A stretch of DNA of 36,958 bases, from assembly GCA_035511515.1 (NCBI GenBank), contig DATKFG010000126.1, positions 1-36,958 of the forward strand, given 5' to 3'. This stretch comes from VBCK01 sp035511515 (lineage in GTDB: Bacteria > Pseudomonadota > Gammaproteobacteria > Burkholderiales > Burkholderiaceae_F). The notes beneath the pieces are model-generated. The model searched no databases, had not been told where the DNA came from, and was given only the letters and a program-made list of their open reading frames with translations. The position numbers and the translations under genes were made by a program. This document shows positions 1 through 8,607 of the stretch, in pieces. Position 1 is the first letter of the stretch; every line of letters begins with the position of its first letter.

Positions 1-98
1 CGGGCGAGGGGCGACCGGCCGTCATTGCTTTAGACGAACAACCAAAGCGAGACTGGATCGCCCCTCGCCCGCGCAGCGGGAGAGGGGAGGGGGTGAGG
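1..98. repeat. GC-rich inverted-repeat element downstream of mclA
   Basis: Positions 61-72 and 76-87 form a 12-base stem with one mismatch around a 3-base loop. The first arm also pairs elsewhere: positions 1-14 are the exact reverse complement of 58-71. The element lies 3' of mclA but has no T-tract on either strand, so it resembles a dispersed intergenic repeat of the CCCTCTCCCGC...GCGGGAGAGGG kind rather than a classical intrinsic terminator. It may still block or stabilise the end of the serine-cycle transcript. The left end is cut by the window. No gene is visible in 1-128. Confidence 0.6.
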
Positions 99-128
99 GC
101 TGCGGCAGAGAAAAAACAGCCTCGCCGC

Positions 129-1112
129 TCAACGGGCTGCGGTCGACGAAATCGCCTCCGCCTTCGCCAGCAGCGCTTCGGCCATCCGGATGCTGGCGAT
201 GTCGATCAGGCGTCCGTCCAGCGACACGGCTCCTTTGCCCTCGCGCGCCGCCTGAGCCATCGCCTCGACGATGCGCCGGGCCTTGGATACCTCGGCGGCC
301 GATGGCGTGAAAACGCGGTTGGCGAGGTCGATCTGCGACGGGTGAATGGCCCATTTTCCCTCGTAACCGAGCACGGCCGCGCGGTTGGCCGCGGCGACGA
401 ATCCGTCCGCATCGCCGAAATCCCCGAACGGGCCATCGATCGGGCGCAACCCATACGCGCGACAGGCGACCATCATCCGTGTCTGTGCCGCGTGCCAGGG
501 GTCGCTCCAGAAGTACTGCCGGTTGCCGTGTTCGTCCTTGTCGGTGAGCACGCCGCTGTCGCGGTGCACGCCGCCGATCACGGTGGTGCGGGCACGGGTC
601 GAGGCCGCGTAGTCGGCCACCCCGAAGCTCATCGCCTCCAGCCGGCGGCTCGACTGTGCGATCGCCTCCACGTTGGCCATGCCCAGCGCGGTCTCGATCA
701 GTACCTCGAAGCCGATCCGCTTGCTGCGTTTCCTGGCCGCTTCGATCTGCGTGACCAGAACGTCGACCGCGTAGACGTCCTGGGGTACTCCGACCTTCGG
801 GATCAGGATCATGTCCAGCCGCGGGCAGGACTCGACGATGTCGACTACGTCCCGGTACATGTAGTGCGTGTCCAGGCCATTGATGCGGATCATCATCGTC
901 TTGGCGCCCCAGTCGACCTCGTTCAGGCCCTGGATGATGTTGCGGCGAGCCGCTTCCTTGTCGTCGGGGGCAACCGCGTCCTCCAGGTCCAGGAACACGA
1001 TGTCGGCAGCGCTGCGTGCGGCTTTTTCGAACAGGGCCGTATTGGATCCGGGCACCGCCAGCTCGGACCGGTGCAGGCGCGGCGTGGCTTGTTCAATGAG
1101 GGTGAAACTCAC
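129..1112 (-). CDS. mclA: L-malyl-CoA / beta-methylmalyl-CoA lyase
   Basis: This enzyme cleaves L-malyl-CoA to glyoxylate and acetyl-CoA, the last step of the serine cycle. The 327-residue protein follows Methylorubrum MclA almost end to end from memory, including the N-terminus MSFTLI.QATPRLHRSELAVPGSN. Expected active-site residues are present: Arg76 in the MMIRINGLDTH motif, Glu140 (FEVLIE) and Asp167 (FGVADYAAST), the last two being the usual Mg ligands. Translation starts at GTG 1112, preceded by AGGAG with eight bases of spacing. It is the last gene of the minus-strand run, 40 bases after ppc. Citrate lyase beta-like proteins are the related alternative, but the MclA-specific sequence makes that unlikely. 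Confidence 0.96.
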   Translation of the reverse strand: MSFTLIEQATPRLHRSELAVPGSNTALFEKAARSAADIVFLDLEDAVAPDDKEAARRNIIQGLNEVDWGAKTMMIRINGLDTHYMYRDVVDIVESCPRLDMILIPKVGVPQDVYAVDVLVTQIEAARKRSKRIGFEVLIETALGMANVEAIAQSSRRLEAMSFGVADYAASTRARTTVIGGVHRDSGVLTDKDEHGNRQYFWSDPWHAAQTRMMVACRAYGLRPIDGPFGDFGDADGFVAAANRAAVLGYEGKWAIHPSQIDLANRVFTPSAAEVSKARRIVEAMAQAAREGKGAVSLDGRLIDIASIRMAEALLAKAEAISSTAAR

Positions 1113-1152
1113 GCGGTTGTCTCCTGGGTGGATGGGTTGCCGCCAACGCCGG

Positions 1153-3918
1153 TCAACCGGTGGCGCCGAAGCCGGCGGCAGCGCAGTTGATCGTCAGCAG
1201 CAGGGCGTTGCGCACTTCCTCGTCACCGCCGGCACGGAACTGCCGCAGCAGGCCGATCTGTTCACGGCTGACCTGGTTCAGCGTCTGCAGGCGGCGCAGC
1301 AGGCGCTGGCGGAATTGAGGGAATCGTTCCGCGATCTCGGAGGCGCCCGATACGCGCAGCACCATCTCGCAGGTCAGCCGGTATTCGCGCTCGATGCGAT
1401 CGAAGATCGAACCGCGCAGCGCCGTATCGCCGAGCAGCTCGGCGTACGAGCGCGCGATGTCCAGGTCGACCGCCAGCAGCGTCTTTTCGACTTCGTCCAG
1501 GATGATGCGGAACAGGCGCGCGTCGCAGAACATCCGCCGCAGCAGATCCAGGCCGGGCTCGCGCCGCACGTCCAGGAATGCCTTCAACGCGCTGCCCACG
1601 CCGTACCAGCCGGTGACCATGTGCCGGTTCTGCGTCCAGGCGAAGACCCATGGTATGGCACGCAGATCCGACAGGGTCCGGGCCTGAGTGCGACGGGCCG
1701 GACGCGATCCGATGTTCAGCAACGCGAGCTCCTCGAGCGGGCTGGCCGCGGTCAGATAGTCCAGCATCCGCTCGCTGCTCATCAGGTCGTGGTAGGCGGT
1801 TCGCGACAGTCCCGACAGCGACTCCATCGCCTCGTCGAACTCGTGAACCGGTATCAGCGCGCGCTCGCGCTGCGACACCAGTGCATGTTCGATCACGGAG
1901 GCGGCCAGCAGCTCGGCCTGGTAGGCCGCGGTACCCCGATTGGCGTACTTGAATGAAACGACCTCGCCCTGCTCGGTCACGCGGAATTGCTTCTTGATGG
2001 AGCCGGCCGGCGCCGCCGCAATCGCGCGCCCCGTGGGCGCGCCGCCGCGACTGACCGAGCCGCCTCGGCCATGAAAGAACGTGATCGTGATTCCGTGTTC
2101 CTGGCCCAGCCGGGTCAGCGCGGTTTGTGCCTTGGCGAGTTCCCAGTTGGCCGCGAAGTAGCCGCCGTCCTTGTTAGAGTCGGAATACCCGATCATCACT
2201 TCCTGCATGCCACCCTGCCCGTGCAGGCTGCGCTGCACCAGCGGAACCGAGAGCAAGTCCTTCAGGATCGCCGGCGCACGTCGCAGGTCGCCGATCGTCT
2301 CCAGCAGCGGCACCACCGGCAGCGTGCAGCGCTCCACCGCCCGCAGGTCCGCGAACAGCCCCGACCACTTGGCCATCAGATAAACGCCCAGCACGTCGGA
2401 CGCCTGATGGGTCATGCTCAGGATCAGCGCGCCGAACGCTTCGCGGTCGACCTCGCGGCGCAGCTGCGCGATCGTGCGGAACGTCTGCAGCGTTTCTTCC
2501 GCTTCGGCCGCGAGCGCCGGCAGCTGCAGCGGGGCCTCGCGCGGGGCGGCCAGCTCGGCCAGCAGCCATTGCTTCCATGCGTCCGTGTCGGCGCCGGGCG
2601 GCTCGGCCCCCCCATGCATGGCCCGGTAGATCGCGCCCAGCGCCTGGTTCATCCGGAGCGTGTTCTCGCGCACATCGAGTCGCACGGTGCCGAAACGGAA
2701 CACCCCGACCTCGCGCCGCAACGGCACCAGCTGCGAGCGGGCGAGCGGCCCGGCGCCGGCTTCGGTCAGGGCGGAAATCATTCGATCCAGGTCGGCGATC
2801 ATCTCGTCGGCGTTGCGGTAGCCGCTCGCATCGTGCGAGGCCCTGTGCTGGCGGCAGTCGCTTGCGGTGCGCTCCAGGCGGCTGAGCATGGCCGCCAGGC
2901 ACTTGCGAAACGGCTCGCCGGCGTTGCGCGCGGCCAGCGCCGGCCCGTCGGCCAGGTCGGCCAGCCGGTCGCGCAGCGCCTGCGCGAACGTCTCCGGCAG
3001 TGGCAACGCATGCTCGGCGATGCTCAGGCTGCGGATCAGGTCGGACACGCGCTGGCGGTAGCGGTTCAGGCTGGCGAGTCGGTTCGACCAGACGGTGTCG
3101 CGGGTGACCTCGCCGGTGACGTACGGATTGCCGTCGCGGTCGCCCCCGATCCACGAGCCGAACTGGAAAAACAGCGGCACCTCCAGGTCGAGCTGCGGGT
3201 AGCTGCGTTCGATCGCGGCCTCGACCTTGGCCAGCAGCTGCGGCACCACGTCGAACAGGTTCTCGTTGAAGAAATACAGCCCCCAGGCCGCCTCCTGCGC
3301 GACCGAGGGCTTTTCCAGCTTCAGCTCTCCGGTCAGCCAGAGCAGCTCGATCTCGTCGCGCAGCGAGCCGATCAGGTCCTCGCGCTCACGCTGGGTCCAG
3401 CGCGGCGACTCCAGTTCGAACAGGCTCCGATAGATGCGCCGGTGGTGCTCCAGCACGGTCACGCGCTTGGCTTCGGTCGGGTGCGCGGTGATCACCGGCC
3501 GTATCCGGATCGACTGCAGCAGCTCGCGGATCGTCTCGCCCGGCATGCCGTCGGCCGCCGCCTTTTCGAACACGGCCGCGAAGGTCCCCTTCACGGCGGC
3601 GCGGCCGTGCGTGCGCTCCAGCTCGCGCCGGTTGCGCATGTCGCGATTCTGCTCGGCGATCGCCAGCAGCTGGAACAGGATGCCCTGCGCCTGCAGCGTG
3701 CGGGCGAGCACGCGCGGGGCCAGCCTGTCGGTCGTGGCTTGCCCGCGCAGCACCCGCGCCGCCAGCGGTTCGTGGCGCTCGACCACTTCGGTCAGCAGCT
3801 GCAACAGCAGCTCCTCGCCCGATTCAGCCGCGCCGAACGGCGCGGCCGAAACGGGCGAGGAGGCCTCCGAAGCTTTAGCGAAGGAGGCCGTAGCGTTGGC
3901 GAAGGAGGCCTGGCTCAT
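1153..3918 (-). CDS. ppc: Phosphoenolpyruvate carboxylase
   Basis: It carboxylates PEP to oxaloacetate, the CO2-fixing step of the serine cycle. The 921-residue protein has the catalytic-histidine motif TAHPTEAKR (His146), GSWIGGDRDGNP (253-264), GYSDSNKDGG (576-585) and the glycine loop HGRGGS (615-620). The C-terminus is TINCAAAGFGATG, related to the usual TINGIAAGMRNTG. The first 20 or so residues are odd: they repeat ASFA(N/K)A and are encoded by a palindromic repeat found also in holB and mltG, so the N-terminus looks recently extended. The ATG at 3918 has only a weak ribosome site. It lies 37 bases after mtkB and 40 before mclA, as in the Methylorubrum mtkA-mtkB-ppc-mcl order. Confidence 0.96.
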   Translation of the reverse strand: MSQASFANATASFAKASEASSPVSAAPFGAAESGEELLLQLLTEVVERHEPLAARVLRGQATTDRLAPRVLARTLQAQGILFQLLAIAEQNRDMRNRRELERTHGRAAVKGTFAAVFEKAAADGMPGETIRELLQSIRIRPVITAHPTEAKRVTVLEHHRRIYRSLFELESPRWTQREREDLIGSLRDEIELLWLTGELKLEKPSVAQEAAWGLYFFNENLFDVVPQLLAKVEAAIERSYPQLDLEVPLFFQFGSWIGGDRDGNPYVTGEVTRDTVWSNRLASLNRYRQRVSDLIRSLSIAEHALPLPETFAQALRDRLADLADGPALAARNAGEPFRKCLAAMLSRLERTASDCRQHRASHDASGYRNADEMIADLDRMISALTEAGAGPLARSQLVPLRREVGVFRFGTVRLDVRENTLRMNQALGAIYRAMHGGAEPPGADTDAWKQWLLAELAAPREAPLQLPALAAEAEETLQTFRTIAQLRREVDREAFGALILSMTHQASDVLGVYLMAKWSGLFADLRAVERCTLPVVPLLETIGDLRRAPAILKDLLSVPLVQRSLHGQGGMQEVMIGYSDSNKDGGYFAANWELAKAQTALTRLGQEHGITITFFHGRGGSVSRGGAPTGRAIAAAPAGSIKKQFRVTEQGEVVSFKYANRGTAAYQAELLAASVIEHALVSQRERALIPVHEFDEAMESLSGLSRTAYHDLMSSERMLDYLTAASPLEELALLNIGSRPARRTQARTLSDLRAIPWVFAWTQNRHMVTGWYGVGSALKAFLDVRREPGLDLLRRMFCDARLFRIILDEVEKTLLAVDLDIARSYAELLGDTALRGSIFDRIEREYRLTCEMVLRVSGASEIAERFPQFRQRLLRRLQTLNQVSREQIGLLRQFRAGGDEEVRNALLLTINCAAAGFGATG
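3862..3910. repeat. REP-like 28-bp palindrome plus partial copy inside the ppc 5' end
   Basis: Positions 3862-3889 form an imperfect palindrome bounded by GGCCTCC and GGAGGCC, with the core GAAGCTTTAGCGAAG. A degenerate second copy overlaps at 3886-3910. Matching 27-28 bp elements lie in holB (16694-16720) and mltG (17511-17538). It encodes the low-complexity start of Ppc, with the ATG at 3916-3918 just outside it. Confidence 0.65.
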
Positions 3919-3955
3919 CGGGCTTCGCGTTCCAGCCGGCCGTTCGGCGCCGCCG

Positions 3956-4846
3956 TCACGCGACCTTCGTGAGCGCTCTGGCGACCGCCGATCCCAGTTC
4001 AGCCGCGCTCGCGGCCACGTGCAGGCCGAACGAGCGCATGATCTCGGTCTTCTCCGCGGCCGTATCGCCCTCGGCCGAGATGATCGCCCCGGCGTGTCCC
4101 ATGCGCCGCCCCTTGGGCGCGCTCAGGCCAGCCACGTAGCCGATCACGGGCTTGCGCATGTTGGCCTTGATCCAGGCCGACGCTTCGGCCTCCTGCGGGC
4201 CGCCGATCTCCCCGATCATGACCACCGCCTTCGTGTCCGGGTCCTTTTCGAACAGCGCCAGATGGTCCAGGAAGGAGCTGCCGTTGATCGGGTCTCCGCC
4301 GATGCCCACGCTGGTGGTGACCCCGATGCCGAGCGCCTTCATCTGCGCGGCGGCCTCGTAACCGAGCGTGCCCGAACGGGAAACGATGCCCACGGTGCCG
4401 CGCACGTAGATGTTTCCGGGCATGATGCCGAGCATCGCGCGGCCGGCGCTGATGATGCCGGCGCAGTTCGGGCCGACCACCATCGTGCGGCTCTCGCGCG
4501 GATAGCGCATCAGGTAGCGCTTCACGCGCATCATGTCCTGCGCCGGGATGCCGTCGGTGATGATGCACACCAGCCGCAGGCCGGCGTCGGCCGCTTCCAT
4601 CAGCGCATCGCCCGCATACGGCGGAGGAACGAAGGCGAGGCTGGCCTCGGCGCCGGTGGCCTTGACGGCCTCCTTCACCGTGTCGAACACGGGGCGGCCC
4701 AGATGTTGCTGGCCGCCCTTCCCGGGCGTGACCCCGCCGACCACGCGTGTGCCGTAAGCGATCATCTCCTTCGCGTGAAACGTCGCCTTGTCGCCGGTGA
4801 ATCCCTGCACGATCACGCGCGTGCTCTCGTCGATCAGAATGCTCAT
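3956..4846 (-). CDS. mtkB: Malate-CoA ligase (malate thiokinase) small subunit
   Basis: This is the SucD-like, CoA-binding subunit of malate thiokinase, which makes malyl-CoA from malate, ATP and CoA. The 296-residue length equals that of Methylorubrum MtkB as I recall it, and the sequence matches closely (VVGGVTPGKGG, TDGIPAQDMMRVKRYL, GIGGDPINGSSFLDHL). The phosphorylated histidine is His251 in the MGHAGAI motif. GFTGDK near residue 15 fits the CoA-binding region. An AGGAGAGG ribosome site precedes the ATG. It sits 25 bases after mtkA. Succinyl-CoA synthetase alpha is the nearest alternative, but the position between mtkA and ppc/mclA and the MtkB-type sequence favour malate as substrate. 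Confidence 0.94.
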   Translation of the reverse strand: MSILIDESTRVIVQGFTGDKATFHAKEMIAYGTRVVGGVTPGKGGQQHLGRPVFDTVKEAVKATGAEASLAFVPPPYAGDALMEAADAGLRLVCIITDGIPAQDMMRVKRYLMRYPRESRTMVVGPNCAGIISAGRAMLGIMPGNIYVRGTVGIVSRSGTLGYEAAAQMKALGIGVTTSVGIGGDPINGSSFLDHLALFEKDPDTKAVVMIGEIGGPQEAEASAWIKANMRKPVIGYVAGLSAPKGRRMGHAGAIISAEGDTAAEKTEIMRSFGLHVAASAAELGSAVARALTKVA

Positions 4847-4871
4847 GACTGCGCCTCTCCTGTGGTCCGGC

Positions 4872-6029
4872 TCAACCGCGCGCGGCCGCGACGGCTTTAT
4901 GGGCGGCCTCGGCCAGATCGTTGGCGCGCACGATCGGCAGGCCGCTCGCGCCGATGATCCGGTTGCCCTCCTCCGCGTTGGTGCCCGCCAGCCGGACGAT
5001 CAGCGGCACCTTCAGGCCCGCGGCCGCCTGCACCACGCCCTGGGCGACCCAGTCGCAGCGATTGATGCCGGCGAAGATATTGACCAGGATCGCCTTGACG
5101 TTGCGGTCCGACAGCACGAGGCGAAAGGCCTCGGCCACGCGCTCGGGCGAGGCCCCTCCTCCGACGTCCAGGAAATTGGCGGGCTCGCCGCCGGCGTGCT
5201 TGATCATGTCCATCGTCGCCATCGCGAGCCCGGCCCCGTTGATGATGCAGCCGATGTCGCCGTTCAGGCCCACGTAGTTCAGGCCATGCTGGCTGGCTTG
5301 CGCCTCGCGCGGGTCTTCCTGCGAGGGGTCGCGCATCTCGGCCACCGCGGGGCGGCGAAACAGCGCGTTGTCGTCGAACGACATCTTCGCGTCCAGCGCC
5401 AGCAGCCGGTTGTCCTTGGTCACGACCAGCGGGTTGATCTCTACCATGGTCGCATCCAGGTCGCGGAAAGCTCGATAGCAACCGAGTACCGTGCTGACAG
5501 CGCGGCTGACCTGCTTGATGTTCAACCCCAGCCCGAAGGCGATCTCACGGGCCTGGAACGGCTGCAGGCCGACGGCCGGCTCGACCTGGATCTGCAGGAT
5601 CGAGTCCGGATTGCGGCGGGCAACGTCCTCGATCTCCATGCCGCCTTCGCTCGACGCAAACACGCGTATCCGCTGCAGCTTGCGATCCAGCACCAGGCCG
5701 AGGTAGAGCTCGCGCTCGAACGGTTCGGCCACCTCGATGTACACGCGCTGGCACACTTTTCCCTCCGGGCCGGTCTGATGGGTCACCAGGCGCTTGCCCA
5801 GCATTTCCTTGGCCGCCTCGGAGACCTCGTGGTAGGTCCGGCACAGCTTGACGCCGCCGGCCTTGCCGCGGCCGCCGGCGTGCACCTGCGCCTTGACCGC
5901 CCAGTGCCAGCCGCCCAGCTCCGTTGCGACGAACGCCGCCTGGTCCGCGCTGTATGCGACGCTGCCGCGCGGCACGGGTACGCCGAACCCGGACAGCAGC
6001 TCTTTGGCCTGATACTCGTGAACATCCAT
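4872..6029 (-). CDS. mtkA: Malate-CoA ligase (malate thiokinase) large subunit
   Basis: This is the SucC-like ATP-grasp subunit that pairs with MtkB to activate malate to malyl-CoA. The 385-residue protein starts MDVHEYQAKELL and contains KAQVHAGGRGKAGG (nucleotide-binding region), MVEINPLVVTKD and INGAGLAMATMDMIKHAGG, as in MtkA and SucC. The ATG at 6029 is chosen over longer in-frame extensions because AGGAG lies seven bases upstream and because family members begin exactly here. The gap to the upstream gene fchA is 38 bases and to mtkB 25 bases. Succinyl-CoA ligase beta is the alternative by sequence alone; context argues for malate thiokinase. Confidence 0.94.
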   Translation of the reverse strand: MDVHEYQAKELLSGFGVPVPRGSVAYSADQAAFVATELGGWHWAVKAQVHAGGRGKAGGVKLCRTYHEVSEAAKEMLGKRLVTHQTGPEGKVCQRVYIEVAEPFERELYLGLVLDRKLQRIRVFASSEGGMEIEDVARRNPDSILQIQVEPAVGLQPFQAREIAFGLGLNIKQVSRAVSTVLGCYRAFRDLDATMVEINPLVVTKDNRLLALDAKMSFDDNALFRRPAVAEMRDPSQEDPREAQASQHGLNYVGLNGDIGCIINGAGLAMATMDMIKHAGGEPANFLDVGGGASPERVAEAFRLVLSDRNVKAILVNIFAGINRCDWVAQGVVQAAAGLKVPLIVRLAGTNAEEGNRIIGASGLPIVRANDLAEAAHKAVAAARG

Positions 6030-6067
6030 CGGGCAACTCCTGCGCAGAATCGGTGAAGCGGTGCGCG

Positions 6068-6694
6068 CTAGGCCAGGCGGCCCAGCACCGTCTGATAGGC
6101 CTGCTCGCTGGCGTCGCCGCCCTGCGCGAGCAGCTGCTCCAGTCGGGCGCGGCGCGACCGGACGAATTCGGCATCCTTGATCGACGGTGCGTTGATGAAG
6201 ACGTTCAACGCGGCGCTGCGCAGCGCGGCGTGGGCGGCCAGCGCGGCCACTCCCGCATCCGAGATCACGGCGCGATTGCCCTGGGGCGCAACGCGCCGCG
6301 CCAGGTCGATCACCTGGGCACAGGCCGCCGCGCAGTCCAGCGGCACGTCGGTGGCCTGCTTCAAAGCGTCCTGGATGGCCTGTCCGCGCGCGGCCTTGTC
6401 CTGATCGGTCGAGCGCGCCAGCTTGTAGGCCGCCATCAGCGCGTCGAACGCCTGCACATCGGCGTCGACCATCGCAGTCAGGCGCTGCCGCAGCGCCTCG
6501 GCCTGCGCCAGCGCCTCGCGCATGGCCGCTTCCACGCCTTCGTAGTCCTTCTTGCCGATCGTCAGATGGCACACCATGGCCACCAGTGCTGCGCCCATGG
6601 CTCCCATCACCGCGGCCACGCTGCCGCCGCCCGGCGTGGGCGCGGAACTGGCGAGTTCGTCCAGGAAACGGCGCACCGACTGGTCCAGGATCAT
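6068..6694 (-). CDS. fchA: Methenyltetrahydrofolate cyclohydrolase
   Basis: It interconverts 5,10-methenyl-THF and 10-formyl-THF, linking FtfL to MtdA. The 208-residue protein belongs to the FTCD cyclodeaminase-like family, not to the FolD family. It has SSAPTPGGGSVAA near residue 16, AMGAALVAMVCHLTIGKK at about 32-49 and a strongly conserved GNRAVISDAGVAAL.AHAALRSAALNV segment. Length and sequence match Methylorubrum FchA. The start has a GGAG ribosome site and lies 17 bases after the mtdA stop, which suggests translational linkage of the two folate enzymes. Confidence 0.93.
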   Translation of the reverse strand: MILDQSVRRFLDELASSAPTPGGGSVAAVMGAMGAALVAMVCHLTIGKKDYEGVEAAMREALAQAEALRQRLTAMVDADVQAFDALMAAYKLARSTDQDKAARGQAIQDALKQATDVPLDCAAACAQVIDLARRVAPQGNRAVISDAGVAALAAHAALRSAALNVFINAPSIKDAEFVRSRRARLEQLLAQGGDASEQAYQTVLGRLA

Positions 6695-6711
6695 CGGTCG
6701 GCTCCGCGCGC

Positions 6712-7578
6712 TCAGCTCTTGCCGACCATGGTCTTGGCGATCGCGTAGATCTCCTCGGCATCCAACACCAGGTCGTTGGCCTCGAACAGGCGCGCGATGC
6801 AGGCGCGGTGCAATGCGATCTTGAGCGCGCCGAATCCGATCGCGCCGAACGCGATCTTGCCGTGTTTGACGGCGCCTTTGTCCATCACGTCGATGCCTTC
6901 GATCCCTGCCGGAGGCGTCGCATTGGCGTCGATCAGCACTTCCAGCGTCGGGTTGTCCTTCCAGTCCTGCTCGGACAGCATCTGCACACCGGCCGCGCCG
7001 GTCGACAACACGATGTGCGCGTTGCGGATGCTGCGCGCCCGCGCCTCCCGGTCGGCGCCCTCCAGCGCGCCGACCTCGACGCCGAAGCGCGCCTTGATCG
7101 CTTGAGCGGCCGCCTGCGCGCGTGCCAGCGTGCGCGACGACACGCTGACCTGGGCGCCTTCGCGGCTCAGCAGGAAGGCGGCCCGCATTCCGACCGGACC
7201 GGTGCCGGCCAGTATCACCGCCCGCTTGCCGGCGAGCGGCACCGAATGCGCGAGCCAGGCGACCGCGGCCGCCGCAGTCGTGTTCGATCCGTTGCTGTCG
7301 AGCATGACGGACACGCGAAAACTGGCGAAGAATTTCTTGCGCACGGCCTGCAGCACCGCTTCGCCGGCCGCCATGTCGCCGCCGCCGATGAAAATGGCCG
7401 TGAACTTCTTGTCCTTCGGCGCCCGGGTGAAGATCGTGCCATCCACCAGCGCGCCGACGTTGCGCGGATCGACCGCGCCGTACGGCGTCACCTGGTCGGC
7501 GCCGCCGTCGTGCGCCACCACGTTGTCGAACACCGACGGCATCGGGTCGGTGTCGAACTGGTACAGGAGCTTTTTCAT
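6712..7578 (-). CDS. mtdA: NADP-dependent methylene-THF (and methylene-H4MPT) dehydrogenase
   Basis: MtdA oxidises or reduces the C1 unit between methenyl- and methylene-THF and supplies methylene-THF to GlyA. The 288-residue protein begins MKKLLYQFDTDPMPSVFD and carries MLDSNGSNTTAAAAVA and the Rossmann motif LAGTGPVGMRAAFLLSREGA. Length and sequence match Methylorubrum MtdA. The start at ATG 7578 is set by GAGG five bases upstream and by family alignment; the frame runs open far upstream but that part is not protein-like. MtdA is a hallmark of methylotrophs using the serine cycle. The H4MPT-specific genes (fae, mch, fhc) are not in this window. Confidence 0.94.
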   Translation of the reverse strand: MKKLLYQFDTDPMPSVFDNVVAHDGGADQVTPYGAVDPRNVGALVDGTIFTRAPKDKKFTAIFIGGGDMAAGEAVLQAVRKKFFASFRVSVMLDSNGSNTTAAAAVAWLAHSVPLAGKRAVILAGTGPVGMRAAFLLSREGAQVSVSSRTLARAQAAAQAIKARFGVEVGALEGADREARARSIRNAHIVLSTGAAGVQMLSEQDWKDNPTLEVLIDANATPPAGIEGIDVMDKGAVKHGKIAFGAIGFGALKIALHRACIARLFEANDLVLDAEEIYAIAKTMVGKS

Positions 7579-7607
7579 GGCTGCCTCACTCTCAACGGCC
7601 CCTGCCT

Positions 7608-8558
7608 TCACGCCACCAGGTTCTGCGGCTTGCCCGCAGCCCATGCGTCGATGTTGTCGATCAGTTGATCGGCCAGGAACTGCATGGCCCCATCGGAGGC
7701 CCAGGCCACGTGCGGCGTCAGGATGAAGTTGTGGCGCCGCACGTCCAGCAGCGCGTTGCCCTGGCGCGGCGGCTCCACCGTCAGCACGTCGAACCCGGCG
7801 CCGGCGATCAGCCCCTCGTCGAGCGCCTGGATCAGGGCCCGCTCGTCGACCAGTCCGCCCCGTGCCGTGTTGATCAGCAGCGTGTTGCGCTTCATGCGGC
7901 GAAACTGCTCGATGCCGATCAGGTTGCGGGTGCCCGCGGTCAGCGGGGCATGCAGCGAGATCACATCCGACGTCTCCAGCACCTGTTGCATCGGCGTGAA
8001 CTGCACACCCAGTGCCTTGGGTGGCTCGTGATCGGCAAACAGCACCTTCATTCCGAAGCCGCGCGCGATGGCGGCGGTGCCCTGGCCGATCGCGCCCTCC
8101 CCGATGATGCCGATGGTCGCTCCGAACAGGTCCCCGATCGGGTGGGTCAGGAAGCAGAACTGCTCGGAACGCTGCCACGCGCCCTGCTCGACGTCGTGCC
8201 GGTAGGCCAGCAGGTTGCGCCGCAGCGCCAGCACCATCGCGAACACGTGCTCGGGAACCGTGTGCACCGCGTAGTCGCGGATGTTGGCCAGAGCGATGCC
8301 GCGCCGGCGGCAGGCATCGACTTCGATGCAGTCGTACCCGGTTGCCGCCATCGCGATCAGCTTCAACTTCGGAAGTTGCGCCAGCGTCGCGTCGCGCAAT
8401 ACGACCTTGTTGATGATCGCAACCGTCGCGTCGCGCAGCCGCTCGATCACCTGCTCGGGCGCGGTCTTGTCGTATTCGGTATAGGTCGTCGCGCAGCCGG
8501 GCCGCCGCACGTTCGCCTTGACCGACTGGCGCTCCAGGAACACGACGTGCTGACTCAT
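7608..8558 (-). CDS. hprA: NADH-dependent hydroxypyruvate reductase
   Basis: It reduces hydroxypyruvate to D-glycerate in the serine cycle; the family can also reduce glyoxylate. The 316-residue D-2-hydroxyacid dehydrogenase has the nucleotide-binding GIIGEGAIGQG (150-160) and the catalytic triad Arg233 (NTARGG), Glu262 (VEPPRQG) and His283 (TPHVAWAS). Its ends match Methylorubrum HprA (start VVFL.R, end DQL.DN..A..AGKPQN). The ribosome site is peculiar: GAGGAGG ends one base before the ATG at 8558, shorter than usual spacing, yet family alignment supports this ATG. It lies 49 bases after sgaA and 29 before mtdA. Confidence 0.93.
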   Translation of the reverse strand: MSQHVVFLERQSVKANVRRPGCATTYTEYDKTAPEQVIERLRDATVAIINKVVLRDATLAQLPKLKLIAMAATGYDCIEVDACRRRGIALANIRDYAVHTVPEHVFAMVLALRRNLLAYRHDVEQGAWQRSEQFCFLTHPIGDLFGATIGIIGEGAIGQGTAAIARGFGMKVLFADHEPPKALGVQFTPMQQVLETSDVISLHAPLTAGTRNLIGIEQFRRMKRNTLLINTARGGLVDERALIQALDEGLIAGAGFDVLTVEPPRQGNALLDVRRHNFILTPHVAWASDGAMQFLADQLIDNIDAWAAGKPQNLVA

Positions 8559-8607
8559 ACCTCCTCGCCAAACGCACAGGGCAGCCCGAACAAATCGCGC
8601 GGCCGGC

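Noticed and set aside
1987..3972. A 661-codon open frame on the plus strand across ppc
   Set aside because: Antisense to a complete PEP carboxylase; composition is that of a GC-rich shadow frame.
6030..6761. N-terminal extension of mtkA to 6761
   Set aside because: It lies in another frame of fchA, lacks similarity to any protein, and AGGAG marks the start at 6029.
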